A stretch of DNA of 64,000 nucleotides, taken from contig NC_088100.1 of the NCBI RefSeq assembly GCF_036370855.1, positions 36,530,563-36,594,562 of the forward strand. The letters are read 5' to 3'. This DNA is from Dromaius novaehollandiae. Its lineage: Eukaryota > Chordata > Aves > Casuariiformes > Dromaiidae. Positions within the stretch are counted from its first letter, which is position 1. Each line of letters begins with the position of its first letter. Positions 53,495 to 64,000 of this stretch are shown here, piece by piece. A program made the position numbers and the translations under genes. The notes below the pieces were generated by a model, which was given only the letters and a program-made list of their open reading frames with translations, did no database searches and had not been told where the DNA came from.

Positions 53495-54850
53495 ATCCAT
53501 TTTTTTAACTTATTTATACTTATAGCACTTGATACATCATATGGCAACAAGTTCCAAGGCTGTATTACAGGCTGTGTGGAAAAGTACTTCCTTTTGTTTG
53601 TTTTAAGCCAGATGTCTAATAGCATCATGACCTTCTCCACATAACGCTCAGTAGTCTCTTACCCAGGCTAAAAGATACAACTCATTCAATCTCTCCACGT
53701 GCAGAAGACCTTTCATACCTTTGGTTAACCTTATTGTCCTTCTCTGTACCTTTCCAAGCTCTACGATATCTTTTTGAGATGAAGGGATCAGGAATGAGTT
53801 CCCTATTCAACACCCTGCATACGTATATAGTGACATAATGGTATTTCACCCTCTATTCTTTTCCTTATAACTTCTAACATTTGATTTCCCTTGTGATCAC
53901 TGACCGTTACAGTGATTTTTTCAAAAACTTATGCATAACGACTTCAAATTGTAATAGCTAATAGCAAATTTATCATTTTGTACATATAGTTAGGATTGCT
54001 TTTCACAGATGTGTTGACTAAACTTTATGAGCACTGGATTTCAGCCATCATTCCAATATCAAGGAATCTTTCTGATGCTCTTTGCAGTTGGTATGAGTTT
54101 GGGCTATTCTGAATTACTTTGTCTGATCAAGCAGCAGTTGTCACCATATCATTCACTCCCTTTCTCAGGTCATCTATGAACACACTAAACAGCACATAGT
54201 GGACACTCCTCTCCACTGAGAAAGGGGAGACCCACCCTGCATCTCCTTTCATTTAACCATTAATCCATAACAGCTTAAACTCTTCGAGAGCTTCCGGTAA
54301 AAGACTTTGTTGAAAGTTTTTTTTGGAAATCCATTACTGCCTGCATCACCCTTACCCACATGCTCGTTGACTTCTTCGAAGAACTCTAATAGGTTGTGAG
54401 GAATGACTTCCATCTACAAAATCTGCACTCACTCTTCCCCATTATGTTACATTTAACATGTCTCTACCAATTCTATTATTTACTATAGTTTCTATTGATT
54501 TTTCCAATACAAAAGTCAGACTTGCTGTTCTGTAGTCCCTTGAATTCTCTCCAGAGCCCTTTGTTAAAAAATGGTGTTACATTTGCCACTTCCCAGTCAG
54601 CCAAAAAGAATGACCATTTTAAACCACAGCTCAGAAGCCATAGCTAATTGTTCAGCAGATTCAGTCCTGAGTTCAAAAGGAGCATACTGATTGCATACTG
54701 TCTGGTCTTGCCAATTTGATACTAGTCTTTTCACTGATTTTTTTAAAGTCTCTTCTGGTGACACTTGCTTTTGAGACAGTCCCTCAGACTTACCACATAT
54801 AATGGAAAGTCCTACTACAGGAACATCTTCCACAATAAATGGCAATGAAA
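53495..54850 (-). mobile_element. Long old CR1-type LINE 3' region
   Basis: The plus strand is collinear with the complement of a long amniote CR1 3' region over about 1.35 kb. Landmarks are ATGGCAACAAGTTCCAAGGC, GAAAAGTACTTCCTTTTGTT, CTTCTCTGTACCTTTCC, ATATCTTTTTGAGATGAAG, ATCATTTTGTACATATAGTT, TCATCTATGAACACACTAAA, CTCCACTGAGAAAGG, CACATGCTCGTTGACTTCTT and GGTGTTACATTTGCCACTTC. The element is on the minus strand with its 3' end at the left. It is much longer than the other CR1 copies here and of the old type well known from turtles and crocodilians. It has many small indels and no surviving ORF. Confidence 0.85.
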
Positions 54851-56778
54851 AGAATACATTTTAACTTTTGTCCCCTAGTTTCACCAGGTTCACTGTATTT
54901 TTCTTCCACTAAGTTTCTGAGATGTCACTATCTTCACTTAAAACCAGATATTTCAGTTTGTACCTCTCCATTTTTAGACTTCTAATACTGGGATACAAAT
55001 ACTGATATTCCTATCAGCTTTTCCAGTACATATGATCTTGGTCAAATTACCCATTTGTGTGTGCCACGCTTAATGGGATTTTCATATTTTTAAAAAAATA
55101 AACAAGGAAGACACAGAGCTTATTTACCCACACACGCACTGTTATATAGCCCATATCAAACACTCACTCCATCTCAGAACATCTAGCATCCCAAATAATG
55201 AATGAGAAAAGCACAAAGAATATATTGAAGACAGCTAGCGCTTTTACTGCTATGTAAATTAGTTGTGGTTTTTTTTCCCTTGACAAACTGTATTGAAATT
55301 GTAAGGCTAGACCATATTATTTAAGCACAGTCTTAAATGGGAAAGGAAGATTTATGTTTTTGGTCTGGGTTTATCATTAATCTCTGAACACAGAGCAAAT
55401 GTTCAATGTCATATTTATACCGTCACGTGCTGTGATTTTTCCTGCCTGAGACTCCAGGGAATAAGCATTCTGCTCATGAGCAGTTGTGATAGTATTTAAA
55501 CTTACATTTGTAGAGAGAACCGGGGTTAGGAATAAAAGTGCTAAATCATCCTTTTAAAAACACACAAAATACCTTTGCTGAAATTAACACCACCACTGCA
55601 GCGCTCCCTTACAAAACAGAAATACTGAGTTGTCTGTCTCTAATACCACTTTTTCTTTCACAGCTTATCAAAATTGGATTTTGCTTTCATGATGAAATTG
55701 ATAAATGATTTCTATTTACAATTCAGCACCAAATTTTCTCCCCAAATGCTTGTCAGCAGCGTTTTCTCATTGCTTTTAACTAGACATTTTCTAGTAGGAG
55801 TATAGTTAGACCTATTAATCACAATCTTATCCAGTCCTTTTAAAAATATGACGGTGAGCTTTTCAAGCCTATTTATGAGTATCTATTGAGAAACTTTTGG
55901 CTCCACACAGGCATGCACTGATATTTTCTTTGATAAGTTGATGTATAACATAAAACATTTTTAACAGTTCTACTGCAGAGAACTCCTTGATAGACTGTGT
56001 TGATTCTGCCCTACCATCTTGCTCCTACCTTCTGCGCCTCAGGCACACTACCACCAAGCCACTTAAACACCTAAGCCCACCTCGCAGGTATCACCGACTT
56101 GCAAAAATATTGTTCTGCTCAGCTCTTACCCTGCACAGACCCAAGTATCTGACAACAGACAGGGGGGGAAAAAAATCACTGCTACAGCCCCACAACTAAC
56201 ATGCTGCCTGCAGGTTTAGCCTGAGCTGAAGCCCTGAGGCAGCTTTTCTGAATTATTAAAGTGAGACACTGTGTCAAAAGCAAACAGAGTCTGGTCACCA
56301 CTAATAACTGGTGTGTGCCAGCACAATTCTCAGGTAGCTCACAGGAAAACCACAAAACAGCAGCACAACATCATTGTGAACACCAGCAATTTCATACGGA
56401 AAGCATGCACGTACTTGGCATCAAGACCACACAGGTTCATGTCTCACTTTGCCTGACCTAGGTCAGAGATTTAAACCATGTGGGATCAGCAATGCATCCA
56501 GCAACACCCTGATTCCTGTTCAGGGTGATTCCTCCTCGCCCAATTTCCACGCAAGGGAAACCTGGGGACATTGATCGAAACAGAGTCATGGTCCTCTCTA
56601 GCCAAGTCCTGATTGTTGAAGAATCAGGGGACCCAAAAGCATGCCTCAAACATATCTACCACACAATTTAGACAAAACCATGAATGATTAACCCCACTAT
56701 GTGAGAAAAACAGACCAGACCCAACAAAAAAACCTCAGGGAAAAAATTAAATATTATCAGATTTACAAAAAAAAATAG
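54851..56778. other. Unique non-coding DNA
   Basis: No gene or repeat is recognised with confidence. The A-rich stretch directly before 56779 does not look like a retroviral polypurine tract. Confidence 0.55.
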
Positions 56779-57632
56779 TGTGAGAGGCTGTACTGGCCAC
56801 CTTATGGATAAGCAATTGTGGCAAGAGCTATGAAACTTAAATTATGAGTGAGTTATAAGTATGAAACTCAGGTTTATGCTTTAGTTATAACTGTGGTGTA
56901 GCTGGGGGTGGGGGCTGTGCCTGCATACCCACCCAGTGCGCTTGATCATTAATTCCCTGTGAGGCCCATGAACCCCTCAGCTAGTCCTCTGCATAGATGG
57001 ACTGGCTGGAGACAAGTGACCGACAGGGCTGACTGAAATCCCAGCCCCCTTCGCAACTAAGTATTGGACCAATTGCTACAGGAGTGCTCCAGGGGGGCAT
57101 TGTGGCCCCTTCCAGCAGTAGAACTGCAAGTCCCAGGCAGCTCCTGCTCCACTTAGGCCAATTTGTATGCTCAAATGTGTTGCTTAACATCCTGGGTGAA
57201 GTGATCCAGCAACTCTCAGGCAGTTCCTGCTGCAGAAGTGATCATATTGGGCATAGATAAGACATTTGTACACAGTTAAAAAAAATATTCCTGCAGATGC
57301 AGGATAGTCTTTTCTGTGTAATTAAGATACCTAAGAGATGTTTCTTTCTATAGGTAGGATAATTAGTAGCGATGGATTAAGCATGTACTGGAGTGGCCAC
57401 ACAGGACCATGGGCCAGCTGGACTAGAACTGCACTGAGCAGTGGCTCAGAGTCTCCGCCGATCCAGTTGAAGATACCACTGCCAGGACCCTTGCAACAGA
57501 GACTCCTATTGCCACTGGTCACCAACCAAATTTCCCACTTGAGAGACTTGAGTCTCCATGCTAGTGTTACCCAGTTCAAGATCCCAATAAATTCATTTTT
57601 CTTCTTAACACTCTGCTTGTGTCTGTGCAACA
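56779..57632 (+). mobile_element. ERVL-like solo LTR
   Basis: The segment starts TGTGAGAGGCTGTACTGGCC and ends GCTTGTGTCTGTGCAACA, giving TG...CA termini over about 854 bp. An AATAAA (57586-57591) lies about 41 bases before the end, followed by a T-rich stretch, as in R-U5 of ERVL-type LTRs. The opening words, through TTATGGATAAGCAATTGTGG, resemble avian ERVL LTRs as I remember them. No primer-binding site follows and no pol or gag is present, so it is read as a solo LTR left by recombination. The flanking five bases (AATAG and CCATG) do not match, so the target duplication has decayed or the boundaries are slightly off. Confidence 0.65.
57586..57591 (+). promoter_or_regulatory. LTR polyadenylation signal
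   Basis: A canonical AATAAA near the right end of the ERVL-like LTR, in the position expected for the R region. Confidence 0.5.
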
Positions 57633-58555
57633 CCATGATATTGCTTATGCCATGAATGGCACCTGTTTTGTAGCTGTTTATACACCATATATAACCTTTC
57701 TGACTAGTTCAGAGGTGCCAGCTCAACCAAAAGGACGGGCCATTGAAAGTTTCAGTTTATTATATTTGTAACAGGCTGCATTATAACAGTATCTGCAACT
57801 CCCCTCATACTGGTTTGTTGTTCCTCCTTTTCCAAATGCTGGCATCCCTCTTATGAGAGAAGAGATACTCCAGAAAAAGCTGGTATAGTTCAAGGCTGAA
57901 TTTTGCTCAGGGTGCTTTAATTAATTTTATCAAAAGGCAGAATAGTATTAGAATTCTGTCCTCACCTTCTGTTGCCTGGTATTGAAGTGCATTTTCCTGA
58001 TGTTGCTTCAGCTCCTAACAGAATCACAAATGTAATAAAATTGACAGACGTAGCCCAAATTTGTCATTAGAGCTAAGGTAAGTCCACCATCAGGACATTT
58101 GCAACTCTTATTTGAGACTATTGTAAGTCCTGCCAGTGTTCTTGAATCTTCAGCAAAGGACTCAGCATTGCCTGCAAGCACTTCATATGGCCTGAGCGAG
58201 AGAAAAGCAAAGCTGTAAGTTAAGGGCTTGTTTCTCAGCCCTTGTGTAGAAACTGCCAGAAGAAGAGCTGGGTCAGTGCAGAGGACAGTCCCAAAGCACG
58301 GTGGAAAGACTGGCATTTCCCTTGCACACCCCCTCGGCCCCAGCAGCGCTGCAGCTGGTATGGCACAGTGGCATTTTGTGGTGCTCCATAATGATGACTA
58401 TCTAGTGGCCAGATGGGCAAGGAATAAAGGAGAAGAATGACTGCCTTTTCCTTTTAAAGTAAGCAAGCTGTTTCTCAAGATAATTATCAGAAATTTACTA
58501 TCCTGACTACAAGAATGAAATAGAAGGCTTAGTAAGTGATACTGCAAATCAAGAG

Positions 58556-58638
58556 CCTTTTCTTCTTTCCTTCCTCCTTCCCTCCTTCTTCCTTTTCTTT
58601 TTTCCCTTTTTCATTCTTTCTTCCTTCCTTCCTTCCTT
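58556..58638 (+). repeat. Polypyrimidine tract, CTTT/CCTT-rich
   Basis: About 83 bases of nearly pure pyrimidine end in a TTCC tetranucleotide array. A single adenine interrupts it. Such tracts can form triplex (H-DNA). Confidence 0.95.
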
Positions 58639-61047
58639 ATGCACAAGTAAATGCATTTTATTAACTGGAAAGTTAATAAAATTTATTTTCTTTTCTGTCA
58701 TGAGTTCAAAGGGGCCTAATATAACATTTTTCTAAGGAGAAAATAGCACAGAACAATCTTTCAAGAAAAGAACCCCAAAAAGCTCACAATTAATTCAGTC
58801 ATATAATATGCAGAAAACAGGCCCAAATGCCAATTTAAAATCTTCAACATAAGATCAAAAACTACTACAAAAGGATATAAGTATTTTTAAACAGGAATTT
58901 TCTCTTTAGGAGTCAAACTATTCCTCAAGTTGACAACTTTCTGTATTCAAACCTAGTAGCTTCCCTTTGAAGCAATTTTCCACTTTGAGATCTGATGTTA
59001 TCATTCAACATTACAGAACAGGAAAACATTATTAGTTATTATTTTGAGAGTTCTAAAAATACAGTCACAGATAAAGACCTCAAGACGTGCACAATCTAAA
59101 ACAAAAAATAACCAGTCCCTCCCTTACATGGATTGTAACTGATGTATAAGAGAGCAAGTGGACACAAATACACAGGGAAACACAATGCAATGACGGGGCC
59201 AAAAAAAATCCATGAATTTGTATGGGACCACATATAAAGAAATAGCAAGTCAACCATATATTTATAGAAGTTCCCTCTTAAACCAAAGCTTGGTTATATT
59301 TGTGCAGAGATATTTGAAATAGAATAAATGCACTATGAAAACCTGCTACACGGTCCTCATCATTTGAAGACACAGCATGACATGGAGAAGTAAGCAAAAT
59401 CCCAAATTTAATCAAGTCTCTCTATGAAACTTCAAGCACTGGTAAGTAAATCAGGCAGATGATTGGACCATATGTGTATAAACATAAACGCAGAATATGA
59501 GGGAGATTAGCAGAAGAAAATTCGTGGCATTTTAACATTACCGTGATATTGTGTATAGTGGATGTATCAACTTAAACTTGAAATCCGCCTTTTCACATAG
59601 CTAACCTAAAGTCCTTCTTAGAATCAGACAGAAGTGCTTAGACTTTTCACTAGACTGCTACACAGAAGTTAATTTCATGCAAAAATGTTACCCTTTTTTA
59701 CATGTGCACTACATTTTTCCAGGATGTTTGTACCCATTGCAGAGCACTTTGTGAATGATACAGCTTCCTAGATGCATGGGTGCTCTATAGCTAACTCAAA
59801 ATATATTCCTGAGTTTGTGACAAATGTGTGGTTGAATCACGGGGTTCTTTCTTAGGCATTAGTTAACAGCTCTCTGAGCACAACACATACTTGCTTACCC
59901 ACATGTGGTTGCTCGTGACTTCATCTATCACTTTATATCACTGAGCCCTGGTCTGTGGATAAGGCATGAAGTCATCAAGTGCGCCCTAACAGCTATTTGG
60001 AAACATTAAATAAGAAATCTTCTACACTCATCAGTTAAAAATTTAAGGATAGGAATGTAAAAGAAATGTCACTTTTTTGTTAGGTCAAAAATTTGTCATA
60101 AACTTTACTTGCATCTCCAGCACTCCTTTCTTTAGTTCAGCATTAGAGACTTGCACAATGATTAAAAAAAGAGGGTACTAGTGCTTGAGAAAAAGGAAAT
60201 GATTGGTGGCTGTTTCCGTGACTTCTATGGTAGTTGGAATTTGCCTTTCATGGGATTAGCTGCCCAGACATGAAGTTAGAAATAGGGGTGCTGCAGAAGA
60301 TAGCGTACCTTTAATCAGGACCAACTGTGTGATGGATTCACTGCTTTAAAGTAAGGCTTCATTCAGCGATGCTACGGCATTCTGACTACACAAACCCACA
60401 TGGTATGAGCAATAAACAGAAATCAAAGACAACGTGAATGGAAGAACAGTGCAATTAAAGCTTCAATAGTGCAGAAACTCTCTGGGAAAAGGGGAAAAAG
60501 AATCTGGAAAAGGCTTAAACAGTATGTATCTCCAGGTGACAGGTGCTAGAAAAATAGAAGGATTATTAAAGGATAGTCTTAATTCTGACAATCTCTAGCT
60601 ATGAAGCAGTGGAAGTTTCACAAGTTTTCAGTTAATTTGGACAGAGGAAACCAAACGTGAAACCATAATACCTGGTTCGAAGGAAATCTGTCTTCCATGC
60701 AAAAATGGCATTCCTTGCTGGCTGCCCCCAGGCTGGATACCCCACGGGTGGGCAAGCAGTTTGGCTCATTTCCAGGACTCCTGTCCCACATAAGTGTCTT
60801 AATCATTAAGACAGTTTCATTCACTTTTAGGTATCCTTTAAAAAAGATGTATGTAAATAGGGCCCATTTTCCCTTTTCTTCTCTTCCCTCTCTTCCCCCT
60901 TTCACATGTGCTCAGAATATCTGTATCTTCTTGGTAGAGACACTCATTTTGGATGATCTGAATCATGTCAGGTGGAGAAGAGAATGGAACTGTATCACAC
61001 ATAAAGTACTCTATCCACTCAAAATTATAGATTATATATAATATAAT

Positions 61048-61050
<3 letters not shown>

Positions 61051-61088
<38 letters not shown>
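61051..61088. repeat. (AC)19 microsatellite
   Basis: Thirty-eight bases of uninterrupted AC are preceded by a TATATAATATAATTAT tract and followed by GTGT. It is likely to be polymorphic. Confidence 0.98.
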
Positions 61089-61091
<3 letters not shown>

Positions 61092-64000
61092 TAAAGAAGA
61101 CACTGCTACTTTCTCAGGTTATGTCTTATAAGCTATGACTGCTGCTCCACTTCTGAAGAAAATTTTGGGGGCACACACCTTCAGCAGCCTGTCTCGGGGG
61201 AAACACCTTCCTGTAGATACAAGTCAGATGATTATAAGTCCAGGGAAGGATTTAAGACAGAAGTTTATTCCTTGTTGTTCCTTACAGTGATTTCAGGCAA
61301 CTTCCCACTCTGAGTGCTGACTGCGAATTCCTGCCGAGGCAACCACTCCTCAGGGCGCAGGGGACAGGCAATGTAAGGTCCTCAGAAGCTGTGGATTCTG
61401 ATATGACACTAGGAACCTTAAGGCTAGACTAGATATACAAACACCCAGCTCTCCAACACCTAAATCTGTGGGTGGACTCACGGCACTGTCTCATGTCAAC
61501 TGGAGACCCCCTGAGGTAAGCATTGGCATTGAGGCATGATGAGCAGAGCATACAGAAACCTACATTACTGCCAGTGGTGTCATATGTGGATTAAAAGGAT
61601 TTCTATCACCACTGGGACCAAAGAATTTAACATTCTTACTGAATGCTCTGTTTTCTTTTAAAATATTAGAATACTGGCATTAAATGCTCCCTGATTTGCA
61701 CAGAATTACACTATATGATTCTGTAATTTTTGCTTTGTTTCCTTACATATTATTTTCCATTGTTCCCATAGTCTTTTGAGATTTGTCATCTGTGCCCTGA
61801 GCATTAAAGAACTCACTGGAATGCCACTTATCTTAATCTTTTTCTGACATTTTTCATACACAAAGTTTCCTGCATAGTGACAGGTTCAGTATTGTTAAAA
61901 AACAGCAGGAGAAAAAAAATAATTAAACTTGCCCATGGAGTAAGGAACATACACAGTACGCCTGCTAGATTGCTTGCTCTGTCCTTGCCTGTACAGGATA
62001 TATCTACAAGAAGATTTTCCCCTGTGGGTACAGCATGTCCCATTTCCTAAAATTCTGCTATCTTTTTGCAGAAGGGAAATATGAATAAAACATGTTTGTG
62101 GTGCTTTTCTTTACCTTATATCCATATACACAATTTGCATGAAGGGCTATGTTTCAAAAGAGCCTCTACATCTTTGAAAGCCACCTATGCTTTCAGTTGC
62201 AGCTTCTTTGTACACACACAAAAGGGTTACTGCTTGTCAAGTTGTTCAGGCTACTTTGGTGTGTAACTCCTACATGTAATTATTTAATTTTCACACATGT
62301 GCAACTACAGGAGGAAGACTGTATACACATCTATGTTCACAGAACTGGACTCCTCCTTTAGGTTCCCATTTGCACTTCAAAATCAATCATACTAAGGAAT
62401 CTTCAAGTGTGATTCACAGGGAACCTAGACTATGATTCACACCACACCTAGAGTGGGATTTGTCTCCCATCACTTTAGCTGTCCACAAGCTCATCACCTC
62501 GACTAAGCTAGCCTTCTCCATTCCCTCACAACTCAAAGGAGTGGTAGGTATCTTTCTACTCATTGATTCATCAGCATCTTCTACTTTAAGATGGGCTGAA
62601 TCACTTTCTGGATGTATCTGTCTCTCTAAACTGGTTATACCAGGAGCACAGATCACTTTTTTAGACTAAACAGCTAACTCCAAAGCAATTAAAGTTAGGA
62701 CAGGTGAGTCTCACCTCCAGTTGAACTGTTCTTCAGTACAGGTATTGTTTTTATGTTGGGCATGAAACTATGGCATATATCCCAGGGAACTTGGGCAGAG
62801 TAACATGTCTCCAAGAGATGAGACTCCAAGAGTCCTAGGTGTTAATCTCTATTCCAACACTGTTTATACACTTACAATTAAAAAGCTATTGGATATAATG
62901 TTCGAATAGTGTAGGAGGGGCAACTCTCTCCCAGACTGTGGCTCTCATCATTACCCACCAGTGTCAGGTCCCTTCTTCACATTGTCCCACAAGGCTTCCC
63001 CTTCTGGCTATACAATGGTTCAGTTTCAGCAGAAGACTGGAGACAGCATTCGCTCACCATGGTCACTGGCTCGGCAGCAAAGCTGCTTTTCATTTGCAAG
63101 GAGCCTTGAACTTCATTCTCCCACAACCTGGCTGAGAGCTAAATTATTACATAAAGTAAAAGCACCTCTATTACTCCTACTACAAGAACATTAGCTTCCT
63201 ATCCAAAGGTTCATCACTTGAGTGCATGAAACAGTTTCAAGCTGCAAATCCCACTCTCACCTAAGCATCCAGAGGATGGGGAGGGAGAACATAGTTCTGT
63301 TTCCATGACTAGCAGGTTTCAATGTAGACCACCTATCACTAAAACCAATCCTAGATGCCTAAGACACCTATTAAATTCAGAAGGAAATTATGCACTTAAC
63401 ATGAGTTTACAAATTATATTCTCAAAACAGATACTTAGACTTGGGCCCAGTGTAATACATGATACAGATTTTGAGTGCCTGGCCTGTTCCTGAGCTGCTG
63501 AATACATTTCCCTAGAGTCTGGAGACACATTGTATGGATATCAGACAGGTGTCGATGCCCTCTTTTACAGACAGTAAGTGCAATATCCACACAAGAAGCT
63601 GTAGCAGCCATATTTTCAGTGAATTGACTTTGGTAGCTAGATAGAGATCATTAAAAATTCTTTAAAAGTATTTTTGAGTAGGTAATCTACTGACCTTTGA
63701 ATATTTAAAAAGGAATTTTGTTTATTCATGCCAAAAAAGAAGTGTAAGCATCCAAACTGAGGATTATTTATTCACTGCTCTGCAACAGACTCATACCATG
63801 CAAATGAATGTTTGCTTTTTAATTTAAACAGCATCATTTTTAAGAAAAGAATTCAAAGGGGCTATTGGCTGGAGGTGGCAGAGGGAGTGAAAATAATTTT
63901 GATCACTCTTCCAGACAGCCTACAGGCAAAGATTCATGACAGAGGCCTACAAAAAGGTGATAATAAACGCCCACAAAAGCCAGGTGTTAGACTCGTACTA

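Larger units (their letters stand above)
57633..64000. other. Unique non-coding DNA with two simple repeats
   Basis: No gene is recognised. The polypyrimidine tract at 58.6 kb and the (AC)19 repeat at 61.05 kb are annotated separately. ORFs reach 114 codons (60697-61041 plus) without domain signatures; that one is bounded by the microsatellite region. A weak CR1-tail-like word near 61.71 kb was rejected. Confidence 0.55.

Noticed and set aside
53078..53644. 188-codon ORF as a protein-coding gene
   Set aside because: Its C-terminal part is antisense CR1 sequence, the N-terminal part has no known domain, and there is no supporting promoter or splice evidence.
60674..60680. GGTTCGA word resembling a tRNA B box
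   Set aside because: No A box at the right distance and no cloverleaf can be drawn around it.
61705..61730. ATGATTCTGTAAT word resembling a CR1 tail
   Set aside because: The sequence upstream lacks the GAGGTCCCTTCC block and any other CR1 landmark.
1..64000. CRISPR arrays, operons, prophage or other prokaryotic systems
   Set aside because: No regularly spaced repeats, no dense coding and no ribosome-binding pattern; the repeats are those of an amniote nuclear genome.

Overview
The window is AT-rich vertebrate nuclear DNA, most probably from a bird. The evidence is the repeats: every interspersed repeat I can place is a CR1-type LINE fragment, an avian-type endogenous retrovirus LTR, or an ancient amniote SINE/L2-like relic. 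I see no Alu, B1/B2, mammalian L1 or bacterial gene layout. Repeat density is low, as in bird macrochromosomes. A non-avian reptile cannot be fully excluded, because several CR1 copies are of the old type shared by birds, turtles and crocodilians.

I find no protein-coding gene, exon, tRNA or rRNA that I can support. Open reading frames are short (the longest is 188 codons), scattered over all frames, resemble no family I know, and often overlap repeats. The segment reads as an intergenic desert or the inside of a very large intron.

Layout: 1-14.4 kb is unique sequence with one A-rich tract. At 14.4-20 kb there are two minus-strand CR1 3' ends (14.4 and 19.3 kb), a (TAAA)9 microsatellite and an AT palindrome. 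At 21.7-22.9 kb a GC-richer block holds a retroviral LTR-like segment with an internal 39-bp duplication. At 28.0-28.6 kb a CR1 reverse-transcriptase fragment (plus) faces a CR1 3' end (minus). At 30-32 kb there are two long G homopolymers and a degenerate GT-rich repeat array. At 36.7-38.5 kb there is a CR1 3' terminus (plus) and two oppositely oriented copies of an ancient amniote SINE/L2-like repeat. At 47.1 kb a GT/CA inverted microsatellite occurs. At 51.9-54.9 kb there are two more CR1 relics, one about 1.35 kb long. At 56.8-57.6 kb there is an ERVL-like solo LTR. At 58.6 and 61.1 kb there are a polypyrimidine tract and (CA)19. The rest is unique sequence in which I see no recognisable element.

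No set of genes works together here, and I found no new biological system. The most useful observations are the solo LTRs, the paired G tracts, the inverted SINE pair, the GT-rich array, and a few minus-strand ORFs that could be tested as exons. All family assignments rest on recall of consensus sequences without a database search.
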